Of a stretch of 5,333 bases of DNA, positions 1 to 5,303 are shown one piece after another. This DNA is from an uncultured Spirochaetales bacterium (GTDB lineage: Bacteria; Spirochaetota; Spirochaetia; Treponematales; Treponemataceae): contig CAMGSV010000171.1 in NCBI GenBank assembly GCA_946061495.1, forward strand, positions 1-5,333. The letters are read 5' to 3'. Within the stretch, counting starts at the first letter, position 1. Each line of letters opens with the position of its first letter. The translations under genes and the position numbers were made by a program. Below the pieces are notes generated by a model. The model worked only from the letters and a program-made list of their open reading frames with translations. It ran no database searches and had not been told where the DNA came from.

Positions 1-1
1 T

Positions 2-514
2 CTTTTTCTATTTGTATGCCTTTTTAGGCAATCCACAACTTTTGATTATAACTCCGCCTCCAATGCCGGTGGCGGTAACCTCCGGGGAATTGTGCTGGCC
101 TTGCTGGCAGGTTCCGGCTACTCCTTTTATATTTTCCTGACGAAGAAATGGAGCGTTCCCGCCGGGCTGCCAACCCTCTGCCACCTGTTCCTGTTCGGGA
201 CACTCTTTCTGGGAGTCCAACTGGCTGCCAGCGGTAGCCTGGTTGGACTGCGTGCCAGCCACCTCCCCTGGATTGTAGCCCTCGCCATTGTGCCCACCAT
301 GGGCGGATTCTACTTCACCAACAAGGCCCTGAGCTATAGCCCTGCGGGAGAGGTGCAGCTGGTGGAGATGACGGAGCCCTTCTTGGCCACTGTCCTGGGA
401 TTTTTTGTGCTTGGGCAGCGTGTTTCTCCAACGGGCTTGGCGGGAGGCATCCTGATTGTGGCTGGCCTGCTGATTTTGGAGCGGAGAGTCATTTTGGCCG
501 CATTCAGAAGCTAG
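2..514 (+). CDS. EamA/DMT-family transporter, C-terminal part (5' truncated by window)
   Basis: The reading frame is open from the left edge to a TAG at 512-514, about 170 codons, so this is the C-terminal half of a longer protein and the real start lies outside the window; GTG at 92 is internal. The visible part is hydrophobic with about four to five membrane segments. A short hydrophobic end and a Ser/Asn/Gly-rich loop come first, followed by a segment starting GIVLALLAGSGYSF, one at PTLCHLFLFGTLFLG, one at HLPWIVALAIVPTMGGFYF, and a last pair from EPFLATVLGFFVLGQ to GGILIVAGLLILE. This matches the second EamA repeat of drug/metabolite-transporter superfamily exporters: ten inner-membrane helices, a Gly/Ala-rich helix 6, a Glu-Pro near helix 9, and charged residues at the end. 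Family members move small metabolites; the substrate cannot be told here. The next gene converges on it with only 20 bases between the stops, and I see no clear terminator there. Confidence 0.85.
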   Translation, partial: LFLFVCLFRQSTTFDYNSASNAGGGNLRGIVLALLAGSGYSFYIFLTKKWSVPAGLPTLCHLFLFGTLFLGVQLAASGSLVGLRASHLPWIVALAIVPTMGGFYFTNKALSYSPAGEVQLVEMTEPFLATVLGFFVLGQRVSPTGLAGGILIVAGLLILERRVILAAFRS

Positions 515-534
515 GCTGGCTTCCGTCCGCCGTT

Positions 535-1731
535 TCAGTACAAAAATCCCAAGAGCCAGATGGGAATCCGCCGGTCCGTGCCGTATTCAATGTCGTCGGC
601 GATGATGTAGGAGTTCTCCACGTCCTGTATCTGTTTTCGCTTCTTGCTCCGTCCGCCCACCTCCAGTGTGTAGCGGCCGTCCACCAGAAAGTCGCCGGTG
701 GCTGGGAACTGCACCCGGTGGCTGTGGCGCAGCTGGTTCAGCACGAAGGTTTCCCGGATGTTGCTCAGGTCGCTGTTCTTTTCTGCCAGCAGGTGCATCA
801 GATTGGTGTTCTCCAGAAAGAGCTTGTCCGGCTTCTGCAGAAGCCCCAGCCCCCTCGTCTGCTTGAACAGCTGGCTTACCAGCATACTTTCCTCTAGATA
901 GTTGAAGTATGACAGCAGGGTTTGCCTGGCAACTCCCACCATACCCGCCAGCTCCGTAGTGTTGGGGATGAAGGGGGCTGACTTGGCGATGACCATCAGC
1001 AGCTTCTTCACCTTGGCGATGGAGGCTGTCTCTATCTTTCGCAGCAGGGGCAGCTCTATGTCCAGAATCATGTTGACCGTTTCTGTGAGCCTGCTGCCGT
1101 AGTCCTCCTCCCCCTCCAGAAAGAAGGGGTAGTAGCCGGTCTTCAAGTAGTCCTCAAAGTACATAAAGGGCTTGACCTGGGCTACAAGCTGGGAGGAAAG
1201 CTCCTCGTTGCGGGAAAGGATTTCCCCCAGCGTCAGGGCAGGGAATCCTTGGCCGGTCCGTATGCTCAGGTATTCCCGGAAGGAAAGCCCCTGCATCTGG
1301 TACACCAAGGCCCTGCGGGACAGGTCTGCCCGTGCGTTGAGGATTTCCAGCAGGGATGAGCCAGTGAACACCACCGAAAGCTCCGGGTAGTCGTCATAGA
1401 TGTTCTTGATGGTCTGGGACCAGTTGGGATACTTGTGCACCTCGTCCAGAAAAAGATGGGTTCCGCCCCGCTGGACGAATTTTTCCGCCAGCTCCAGCAG
1501 GGAGTTGTCCATGAAGTAGAGGTTGTCCAGACTGACATACAGCACCTGGGACAGCCTGTCTCCGAAGGTCCTCTTGATGTGCTGCAGCAGCAGCGTGGTC
1601 TTGCCTGTTCCCCGTGGCCCCCGGATGCAGATGAGGCGGGCCTTCCAGTTCACCCGCTGCTCCATGCTCCTGATGAAGTCAAGCTGGGTGAGGGCCATCT
1701 TCTTTCTGAACAGTTGGATGAGAGTTTCCAT
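535..1731 (-). CDS. AAA_14-type ATPase with C-terminal nuclease-like domain
   Basis: Encodes a 398-residue P-loop ATPase of the AAA_14 group, close to proteins annotated as ATP-binding/DUF4143 that are common in gut anaerobes; the physiological role of the family is not established. The Walker A motif GPRGTGKT is at residues 38-45, Walker B LFLDEVHK at 93-100, and a sensor-1-like VVFTGSS at 120-126. SRRALVYQMQGLSFREYL follows at 138-155, the family's arginine-plus-LSFREYL signature. Residues about 235-290 look like a winged helix. The C-terminal part has RETFVLNQL (326-334), then a GDFLVDGRYTLEVGG stretch (346-360) with Asp347 and Glu357, resembling the PD-(D/E)XK fold common in this family. 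The strict ExK is absent; the pattern is E-V-G-G-R-S-K, which I recall as usual in this subgroup, so it need not be decay. No Shine-Dalgarno sequence precedes ATG 1731. Met12 (ATG at 1698) is a possible alternative, but its purine-rich leader abuts the codon. It is a stand-alone unit with its own promoter. Confidence 0.85.
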   Translation of the reverse strand: METLIQLFRKKMALTQLDFIRSMEQRVNWKARLICIRGPRGTGKTTLLLQHIKRTFGDRLSQVLYVSLDNLYFMDNSLLELAEKFVQRGGTHLFLDEVHKYPNWSQTIKNIYDDYPELSVVFTGSSLLEILNARADLSRRALVYQMQGLSFREYLSIRTGQGFPALTLGEILSRNEELSSQLVAQVKPFMYFEDYLKTGYYPFFLEGEEDYGSRLTETVNMILDIELPLLRKIETASIAKVKKLLMVIAKSAPFIPNTTELAGMVGVARQTLLSYFNYLEESMLVSQLFKQTRGLGLLQKPDKLFLENTNLMHLLAEKNSDLSNIRETFVLNQLRHSHRVQFPATGDFLVDGRYTLEVGGRSKKRKQIQDVENSYIIADDIEYGTDRRIPIWLLGFLY

Positions 1732-1737
1732 AACTGG

Positions 1738-1768
1738 AGTTTACAATATAACACTGTTTTTGTAAACT
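1738..1768. repeat. 9-bp perfect inverted repeat at the ATPase transcription start (candidate operator)
   Basis: AGTTTACAA (1738-1746) and TTGTAAACT (1760-1768) are perfect inverted copies separated by 13 bases. They lie just downstream of the predicted -10 box, across the likely start point and the leader. That is a typical position for a repressor site, but could also form a 5' hairpin in the transcript. The regulator is unknown; the short XRE protein at 4471-4818 has a different apparent site. Confidence 0.5.
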
Positions 1769-1770
1769 AC

Positions 1771-1799
1771 ATATAACAATTTTAAGTGTTTATTGTTAA
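1771..1799 (-). promoter_or_regulatory. Sigma-70-type promoter of the ATPase gene
   Basis: Read on the minus strand there is TTAACA (1799-1794), a 17-base spacer, and TTATAT (1776-1771). This close match to the sigma-70 consensus sits about 40 bases upstream of the ATPase start. Transcription would begin near 1764, giving a leader of about 33 bases. The region is much more AT-rich than the genes on either side. Two inverted repeats overlap the promoter and are listed separately. Confidence 0.6.
1774..1798. repeat. 7-bp inverted repeat spanning the ATPase promoter spacer
   Basis: TAACAAT (1774-1780) and ATTGTTA (1792-1798) are inverted copies 11 bases apart. One arm overlaps the -10 box and the other the -35 box of the predicted promoter. 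In AT-rich DNA a repeat this short can arise by chance. Its exact fit on the promoter is the reason to record it. The octamer ATATAACA also occurs twice directly (1746-1753 and 1771-1778). Confidence 0.35.
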
Positions 1800-1854
1800 G
1801 TATAGTTTTTATTGGATGGTTTTCCGGGGATGGCTCTCGTATCCTGCAAAGCGG

Positions 1855-2331
1855 TCATGCCGGGGAATGTGACCCTTGCATCGCTTGTTTTCTTTTTTTG
1901 AATTTCTCGGCTGAAAATTCGTAGGCATCCTGAATAAGTGGCTTCAGCTGTTCAAAGGTCTTGTCCGATGGATTCAGTACGCTGATCCAGCCCATCCATG
2001 CATAAACCGGGTGGGGGATGATTGTGTCAAAAGCAGCAAAATCATAATCCATGTCCACAACGCCACCTGCAGCAGGACGCACTGGCATTTTTCCAAACAG
2101 TTTTTGAAATGTAGCTTTCCGTACCCCGAGATTGACACGAAAGGCATCCTCCCTGTTGAGATGAGACGCTCTATCATTGTCACCGTCCTTTTCCTTGACC
2201 GTCAGGACATACACACCACGCTTTAACATCCAACCGGGATTATAAAAGATGCCCTTTTCTCCCCAGCTTTCTACAAGCACCGTTCCGGCAAGGGAAGAAA
2301 GGCAATAGTCCAGTATTTGCTCAGGCGTCAT
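1855..2331 (-). CDS. DUF6194-family protein
   Basis: A 158-residue protein that I recognise as DUF6194-like, of unknown function. Evidence is an N-terminal helix MTPEQILDYCLSSLAG, a FRVNLGV motif (residues 64-70) preceded by LNRED, and the C-terminal PHPVYAWMGWISVLNPS block (106-122), followed by a helix LKPLIQDAYEFSAEKF and a basic tail. It is predicted soluble, with no signal peptide or membrane segment. An in-frame ATG at 2376 would add 15 residues, but ATG 2331 has a good ribosome binding site, GAGGTG at 2342-2337, five bases upstream. The family-like sequence also begins there, so I use 2331. It follows the UPF0210 gene on the same strand after 51 bases without an obvious terminator, so the two may be co-transcribed; no functional link is known to me. 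Base composition is visibly more AT-rich than in the UPF0210 gene, which suggests a different history. Confidence 0.75.
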   Translation of the reverse strand: MTPEQILDYCLSSLAGTVLVESWGEKGIFYNPGWMLKRGVYVLTVKEKDGDNDRASHLNREDAFRVNLGVRKATFQKLFGKMPVRPAAGGVVDMDYDFAAFDTIIPHPVYAWMGWISVLNPSDKTFEQLKPLIQDAYEFSAEKFKKRKQAMQGSHSPA

Positions 2332-2336
2332 TGTCC

Positions 2337-2342
2337 CACCTC
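2337..2342 (-). promoter_or_regulatory. Ribosome binding site fixing the DUF6194 start
   Basis: GAGGTG on the minus strand lies five bases before ATG 2331. The longer start at 2376 has nothing comparable in front of it and sits only seven bases after the UPF0210 stop codon. This site therefore decides in favour of the shorter protein. Confidence 0.6.
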
Positions 2343-2382
2343 GTTCTGCTGATAGTGCACCAGTCTCATTCTGCATGGCCCG

Positions 2383-3744
2383 CTAGTTCCTGAAGCTGTG
2401 TATGGGGGCGGGAATCCTTCCTCCCCGCCGGATGAATTCCTCGCAGGAAAAGCTGCTCACCGGCAGAATCGGTGCGCCGCCCAAAAGCCCGCCGAATTCA
2501 GCCCAGTCTCCCGCAGCCTTTCCCGGCACCGGGATTATACGGACGGCGGTGGTCTTGTTGTTCACCATACCGATGGCCATCTCGTCTGCGATGATACCGC
2601 TGATGGTGGCGGCGCTGGTGTCGCCGGGAATGGCAATCATGTCCAGCCCCACCGAGCAGACGCAGGTCATGGCCTCAAGCTTCTCCAGGTTGATGGAGCC
2701 TGCCTTCACTGCCGCAATCATCCCCTCATCCTCCGACACGGGAATGAAGGCTCCGGAAAGGCCACCCACATTGGTGCTTGCCATGACGCCGCCCTTCTTC
2801 ACCATGTCGGTGAGCATCGCCAGTGCGGCGGTGGTCCCCGGAGCGCCGGCCGCCTCCAGCCCCAGCTCCTCCAGAATCCGCGCCACGGAGTCTCCCACGT
2901 AGGGAGTTGGTGCCAGGGACAAGTCCAGGATGCCGAAGTCCACCCCCAGACGACGGGCAGCCTCCGTTCCCACCAGCTGCCCCATGCGGGTGATCTTGAA
3001 GGCCATCTTCTTGATGCCATCGGCCACCTGGTCCAGGGGCTGCCCCCGGTACTCCTCGCAGGCCGCCTTGATGACGCCGGGGCCGGAGACACCCACGGAA
3101 AGCACCGCATCCCCCTCGCCGGGACCGTGGAAGGCTCCCGCCATGAAGGGGTTGTCCTCCGGGGCGTTGCAGAATACTACCAGCTTTGCGCATCCCAGGC
3201 CGTCCCGCCCCTTGGTGAGCTCCGCCGCCTCCTTGATGATGCGGCCCATGTCCGCCACCGCATCCATATTGATGCCGCTTTTGGTGGTTCCCAGATTGAT
3301 GGAGGAGCACACCCGTTCGGTGACGGCCAGCGCCTGGGGAATGGATTGCATCAGGATGCGGTCGCCGGGTGTGGTCCCCTTCTGCACCAGGGCGGAAAAG
3401 CCTCCGATGAAGTCCACCTCCAGCTCCTTGGCCAGGGCGTCCAGCTCCACCGCCCACTCCACATAGTCCACCTCGCCGCTGGGCTCCGCCACCAGGGAAA
3501 TGGGAGTGACGGCAATCCGCTTGTTGATGATGGGTACCCCGAACTCAGCCTCGATCTGCCGCCCCGTCTCCACCAGATTGCCGGCGTACCGCAGGATTTT
3601 TTCCCGCATCCGCCGACGGCTCTCCCTGCCGCTCTCGCAGGCGCAGTCCCGCAGGGAAATCCCCATAGTGATGGCTCGCACGTCCAGCTTGTATCTCATG
3701 AACATGTTGATGGTCTCTTGAATCTCAACCGGTGAAAAAATCAT
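2383..3744 (-). CDS. UPF0210 (PFL-family / DUF711) protein
   Basis: A complete 453-residue protein, the usual length for UPF0210, a widespread family whose fold resembles pyruvate formate-lyase/ribonucleotide reductase barrels but whose activity is unknown. Recognisable blocks are MRYKLDVRAITMGISLRDC (16-34), the CSSINLGTTKSGINMDAV stretch (146-163), VFCNAPEDNPFMAGAFHG (190-207) and SGPGVIKAACEEYRG (220-234). The C-terminal blocks are MTCVCSVGLDMIAIPGDT (359-376), IIADEMAIGMVNNKTTAVRI (384-403) and a Gly-rich FGGLLGGAPILPV (417-429). It is predicted cytosolic, with no signal or membrane segment. ATG 3744 is preceded by a strong AGGAGG (3757-3752) seven bases upstream. In many bacteria this gene directly follows a small ACT-domain gene (UPF0237). 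Here the 188 bases upstream hold no such gene, only a possible promoter and the neighbour's terminator. The gene is GC-rich, which creates a long but meaningless antisense frame. Confidence 0.93.
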   Translation of the reverse strand: MIFSPVEIQETINMFMRYKLDVRAITMGISLRDCACESGRESRRRMREKILRYAGNLVETGRQIEAEFGVPIINKRIAVTPISLVAEPSGEVDYVEWAVELDALAKELEVDFIGGFSALVQKGTTPGDRILMQSIPQALAVTERVCSSINLGTTKSGINMDAVADMGRIIKEAAELTKGRDGLGCAKLVVFCNAPEDNPFMAGAFHGPGEGDAVLSVGVSGPGVIKAACEEYRGQPLDQVADGIKKMAFKITRMGQLVGTEAARRLGVDFGILDLSLAPTPYVGDSVARILEELGLEAAGAPGTTAALAMLTDMVKKGGVMASTNVGGLSGAFIPVSEDEGMIAAVKAGSINLEKLEAMTCVCSVGLDMIAIPGDTSAATISGIIADEMAIGMVNNKTTAVRIIPVPGKAAGDWAEFGGLLGGAPILPVSSFSCEEFIRRGGRIPAPIHSFRN

Positions 3745-3796
3745 TGTAAATCCTCCTGGCCGTTGTTCGGCAAAGTGAAATTGAACGTCGCCTTGG

Positions 3797-3825
3797 ATTG
3801 TAGCTGATTTTGCAGGATTGGGGAA
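3797..3825 (-). promoter_or_regulatory. Possible promoter of the UPF0210 gene
   Basis: On the minus strand TTCCCC (3825-3820) and TACAAT (3802-3797) are separated by 17 bases, about 50 bases upstream of the start codon. The -10 box is good (five of six) and the -35 is poor (three of six). The rest of the gap, from about 3826 to 3879, is GC-rich and shows nothing else I can name. Confidence 0.35.
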
Positions 3826-3879
3826 CCGGGGCTGCCGACGGCACGGAGTTGGGCGGAATGCGGCGGAGCGGGCCGGAAG

Positions 3880-3912
3880 AAAAAAAACTCCCTGCCGCGG
3901 GGACAGGGAGTT
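3880..3912 (-). terminator. Rho-independent terminator of the lipoprotein gene
   Basis: AACTCCCTG and CAGGGAGTT (3886-3894 and 3904-3912) form a perfect 9-bp stem with a 9-base loop. On the minus strand the stem is followed by a run of eight T (opposite A 3880-3887). It lies 20 bases after the lipoprotein stop codon, so it ends that transcript and insulates the UPF0210 gene downstream. Confidence 0.9.
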
Positions 3913-3932
3913 GTTAGTTATGTTACATTGAC

Positions 3933-4349
3933 TTACTTGCGGGTGAAATCTACGGCGCCTGCTCCACCGAATAACGCAGCAGGTACCGTTAGCTTACTTC
4001 CTGTGATGGTGGCAGTATGCACACTTGGCGTTGCAAGCTCCTTAAGTGACTGGGAACTACCATCAAACTGATGGGTAACTTTAACTGTTAAGCTTCCATC
4101 CCTTGTAGTGACACCTGTGTAGGTTCCCTTTGCATACTCTAGTGACTGAGCTCCAGCCTTCGCAACAAGCTTCCAGGTGCTGTCACTATAAGCGGTTAGT
4201 TCAAAAGTCATCTCGGAGTTCGATGAGTTTTCCCAGGTAGCCAGCGCAGAGGGCCCGCTTGGAACATCGTCCTCCTGCTTGCAACCTACAAATCCCATCA
4301 TCATTGCCACTGCCAGCACGGCAACCAAAAGCATACTCAGCTTCTTCAT
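3933..4349 (-). CDS. Small secreted lipoprotein, spirochaete type
   Basis: A 138-residue predicted lipoprotein. The signal peptide has a basic start (MKK), a hydrophobic core (residues 5-20) and the lipobox F-V-G-C, so Cys23 should be lipidated. Lys and acidic residues follow (KQEDD), then a Pro/Ser/Gly linker. The mature part, about 115 residues, is rich in alternating polar/hydrophobic strands: TWEN, MTFELTAY, TWKLVAK, AKGTYTGVTTRDGSLTVKVTH, HTATITGSKLTV, and a final VDFTRK. The G-x-Y-x-G ... DGSLTVKV ... TITGSKLTV ... F-T-(R/K)-K pattern is one I associate with Treponema surface/periplasmic lipoproteins with a small beta-barrel or lipocalin-like fold; its function is unknown. ATG 4349 is preceded by AGGAG (4360-4356) six bases upstream. 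Its promoter lies in the shared region with the divergent repressor gene and is covered by a long inverted repeat, so regulation by that repressor is likely (inference). A strong terminator follows. Confidence 0.85.
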   Translation of the reverse strand: MKKLSMLLVAVLAVAMMMGFVGCKQEDDVPSGPSALATWENSSNSEMTFELTAYSDSTWKLVAKAGAQSLEYAKGTYTGVTTRDGSLTVKVTHQFDGSSQSLKELATPSVHTATITGSKLTVPAALFGGAGAVDFTRK

Positions 4350-4385
4350 GTTTTGCTCCTTTTTGCACTCTCTTTCAGAAAGTGC

Positions 4386-4431
4386 AATCTTATAGATTGT
4401 ATGTAAGACACACTATACAATCTATAAGATT
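4386..4431. repeat. 17-bp perfect inverted repeat, double operator candidate
   Basis: Arms AATCTTATAGATTGTAT (4386-4402) and ATACAATCTATAAGATT (4415-4431) are exact inverted copies with a 12-base spacer. Each arm also contains its own small palindrome, AATCT-3 nt-AGATT (4386-4398) and AATCT-3 nt-AGATT (4419-4431, middle ATA). The DNA thus offers two dyad sites whose centres are 33 bases (about three helical turns) apart. One site lies between the -35 and -10 boxes of the lipoprotein promoter and the other just after its start point. This is the layout expected for a repressor dimer binding cooperatively at two sites. The neighbouring XRE protein is the obvious candidate ligand (inference). 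Confidence 0.75.
4393..4421 (+). promoter_or_regulatory. Possible promoter of the XRE regulator gene
   Basis: On the plus strand TAGATT (4393-4398) and TACAAT (4416-4421) are 17 bases apart; the -10 box is good and the -35 weak. If real, it overlaps the opposing lipoprotein promoter and both operator arms, so the repressor would control itself as well. A second -10-like box, GATAAT at 4442-4447, lacks a recognisable -35. Confidence 0.35.
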
Positions 4432-4440
4432 TTAAATCAA
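4412..4440 (-). promoter_or_regulatory. Sigma-70-type promoter of the lipoprotein gene
   Basis: On the minus strand TTGATT (4440-4435), a 17-base spacer and TATAGT (4417-4412) make a near-consensus promoter. Transcription would start near 4404, about 55 bases before the start codon. The right operator arm fills the spacer and the left arm covers the first transcribed bases. Confidence 0.65.
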
Positions 4441-4470
4441 GGATAATACCATCTCATAGTATGTATTATT

Positions 4471-4818
4471 ATGAAAGATGAGTTGTTTTCAGAGACATTG
4501 AAAATCTCGTTTTGCAATAGATTGCGTTTCCTTCGGAACAAACGTGGGATTTCAGCCCGGGAGATGAGCCTTGCCCTTGGCCAGAATGTGAACTACATAA
4601 ATCTCATCGAGAACGGAAGGCGTCTGCCCTCCATGGAGGGATTCTTCTTCATCTGCGAGTATTTCGGACTTGCTCCCGCAGCTTTCTTTGACGAGGGACA
4701 GGAGTTGCCTGAAATGATGGATGAAGCTGGACAGCAAGACGCTTTGGCTGTTTTGTCTCGGCTTGATTCCAGGCAGCTTCATCTTCTCTTGGATTTCATC
4801 CAAAGCTTCATTTCATAA
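4471..4818 (+). CDS. XRE-family helix-turn-helix transcriptional regulator
   Basis: A 115-residue DNA-binding protein. Residues about 14-75 form a Cro/C1-type (XRE) domain: first helix FCNRLRFLRNKRG, then the helix-turn-helix ISAREMSLALGQNVNYINLIENG (27-49), where the second helix from about N39 reads DNA. RRLPSMEGFFFICEYFGLAPAAFFD (50-74) closes the domain. The acidic linker GQELPEMMDEAG leads to a short C-terminal helix, LDSRQLHLLLDFIQSFI, probably for dimer contact. There is no enzymatic or membrane domain, so it is a small stand-alone repressor type. It is divergent from the lipoprotein gene with 121 bases between the start codons, where the double palindrome lies. ATG 4471 is the only usual start codon in frame after the stop at 4444-4446. 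No Shine-Dalgarno sequence is visible in front of it (nearest AAGGAT at 4439-4444 is too far), so translation is probably weak, in keeping with a regulator. Confidence 0.88.
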   Translation: MKDELFSETLKISFCNRLRFLRNKRGISAREMSLALGQNVNYINLIENGRRLPSMEGFFFICEYFGLAPAAFFDEGQELPEMMDEAGQQDALAVLSRLDSRQLHLLLDFIQSFIS

Positions 4819-4840
4819 ATCCTTTCTATACAAGATGACG

Positions 4841-4867
4841 GAATTGCATGTGAGACAATGCAGTTTT
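4841..4867 (+). terminator. Weak terminator-like hairpin after the regulator gene
   Basis: GAATTGCAT (4841-4849) can pair with ATGCAGTTT (4858-4866) through nine pairs, two of them G-T, with an 8-base loop. The T-rich stretch beginning in the 3' arm (4864-4867) continues loosely downstream. It is placed about 20 bases after the regulator's stop and before the tRNA promoter. The stem is weak, so confidence is limited. Confidence 0.4.
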
Positions 4868-4909
4868 CAAATTGTTTCGATTTTTTCCCTATTTTATCTT
4901 TCAATTCTA

Positions 4910-4938
4910 TTGACAAAGAAGCCGTTTGTGAGTATAGT
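4910..4938 (+). promoter_or_regulatory. Strong sigma-70 promoter of the tRNA-Thr/rpmG unit
   Basis: TTGACA (4910-4915) is a perfect -35 box, followed by a 17-base spacer and TATAGT (4933-4938, five of six). Transcription would start near 4945, about 20 bases before the tRNA. A perfect -35 fits the high output needed for stable RNA and ribosomal protein genes. Confidence 0.8.
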
Positions 4939-4965
4939 TTTGAAACCTGTTGTTTTGACAGTCTC

Positions 4966-5038
4966 GCCTCTGTAGCTCAGTCGGCAGAGCGCAACCATGG
5001 TACGGTTGAGGTCAGCGGTTCGATCCCGCTCGGAGGCT
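4966..5038 (+). tRNA. tRNA-Thr (anticodon GGT)
   Basis: It folds into a complete cloverleaf. The acceptor stem GCCTCTG/CGGAGGC has seven pairs including one T-G. The D arm is GCTC...GAGC. The anticodon stem CAACC/GGTTG (4992-4996, 5004-5008) holds the loop ATGGTAC with anticodon GGT at 4999-5001, decoding ACC/ACU. A 5-base variable loop is followed by the T arm AGCGG-TTCGATC-CCGCT. The discriminator base is T 5038. CCA is not encoded (next bases TTT), so it must be added by tRNA nucleotidyltransferase. It is the first gene of the unit that continues into rpmG. Confidence 0.93.
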
Positions 5039-5087
5039 TTTCTTTCATCGGCAGTCCAGCCGGTATTTTTGTCATAGGAGTAAAGAA

Positions 5088-5264
5088 ATGGCTAGCAAGA
5101 AAAAGACCGCTATCGAAATCATCGCCTTGCAGTGCAGCGAGTGCAAGCGCAAGAACTATACCACCTATAAAAATCGTAAGAACATCCAGGGTAAGCTGGA
5201 GTTGAGTAAATATTGTCCCTTTGACCGTAAGCATACACTGCATAAGGAAACAAAGGCAAAATAA
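5088..5264 (+). CDS. rpmG: 50S ribosomal protein L33
   Basis: A 58-residue basic protein, MASKKKTAIEIIALQCSEC..., with the L33 core KRKNYTTYKNRKN (20-32) and KYCPFDRKHTLHKE (41-54). L33 is a small protein of the large ribosomal subunit near the E site. The start at ATG 5088 has a good AGGAG at 5076-5080 seven bases upstream. The zinc-binding form of L33 has two C-x-x-C pairs. Here the first is present (Cys16, Cys19), but the second reads C-P-F-D (Cys43, Asp46), so one ligand is Asp instead of Cys. It lies between tRNA-Thr and a second tRNA and is probably co-transcribed from the promoter at 4910-4938. secE and nusG are expected just to the right (inference from the usual gene order). Confidence 0.95.
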   Translation: MASKKKTAIEIIALQCSECKRKNYTTYKNRKNIQGKLELSKYCPFDRKHTLHKETKAK

Positions 5265-5271
5265 GGGTTTG

Positions 5272-5292
5272 ATGGGCTACTCGGTAGCCCAT
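5272..5292 (+). terminator. Strong hairpin between rpmG and the next tRNA
   Basis: ATGGGCTAC (5272-5280) pairs perfectly with GTAGCCCAT (5284-5292), nine pairs around a 3-base TCG loop, eight bases after the rpmG stop. The sequence after it is TATATATATTT rather than a clean T run. It may therefore be a partial terminator, an mRNA 3' stabiliser, or a structure that helps release the downstream tRNA. I cannot tell which from sequence. Confidence 0.45.
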
Positions 5293-5303
5293 TATATATA
5301 TTT

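Noticed and set aside
346..514. A truncated or pseudogene reading of the EamA gene, because the usual methionine start is missing
   Set aside because: The frame is open to the left edge and the C-terminal repeat is intact, so the gene is simply cut by the window.
535..700. Inactivated nuclease domain at the ATPase C-terminus (no E-x-K)
   Set aside because: The E-V-G-G-x-x-K pattern and the tail ending in a W-L-x-G-F-x-Y type motif look like a consistent variant in this subgroup, so I cannot call decay from one sequence.
1799..1854. Terminator for the DUF6194 gene in the gap before the ATPase promoter
   Set aside because: Only short, poorly placed complementary pieces (GGAT/ATCC) are present and there is no T run in the right place on the minus strand.
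2398..3735. A 445-codon open frame on the plus strand opposite the UPF0210 gene
   Set aside because: The minus-strand product matches a known family over its whole length with a strong ribosome binding site. The plus-strand product is low-complexity, His/Gly/Leu-rich, and arises from the GC-rich codon pattern of the real gene.
4386..4431. The 17-bp inverted repeat as ends of a tiny mobile element or a CRISPR unit
   Set aside because: Only two arms exist with a 12-base spacer, there are no flanking target duplications, and the position fits the promoter exactly, so an operator is the simpler reading.
4977..5243. Minus-strand open frame across tRNA-Thr and rpmG
   Set aside because: It is antisense to a complete tRNA cloverleaf and to the L33 gene, and its product resembles nothing I recognise. 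A plus-strand frame at 4858-5205 crossing the same tRNA was rejected for the same reason.
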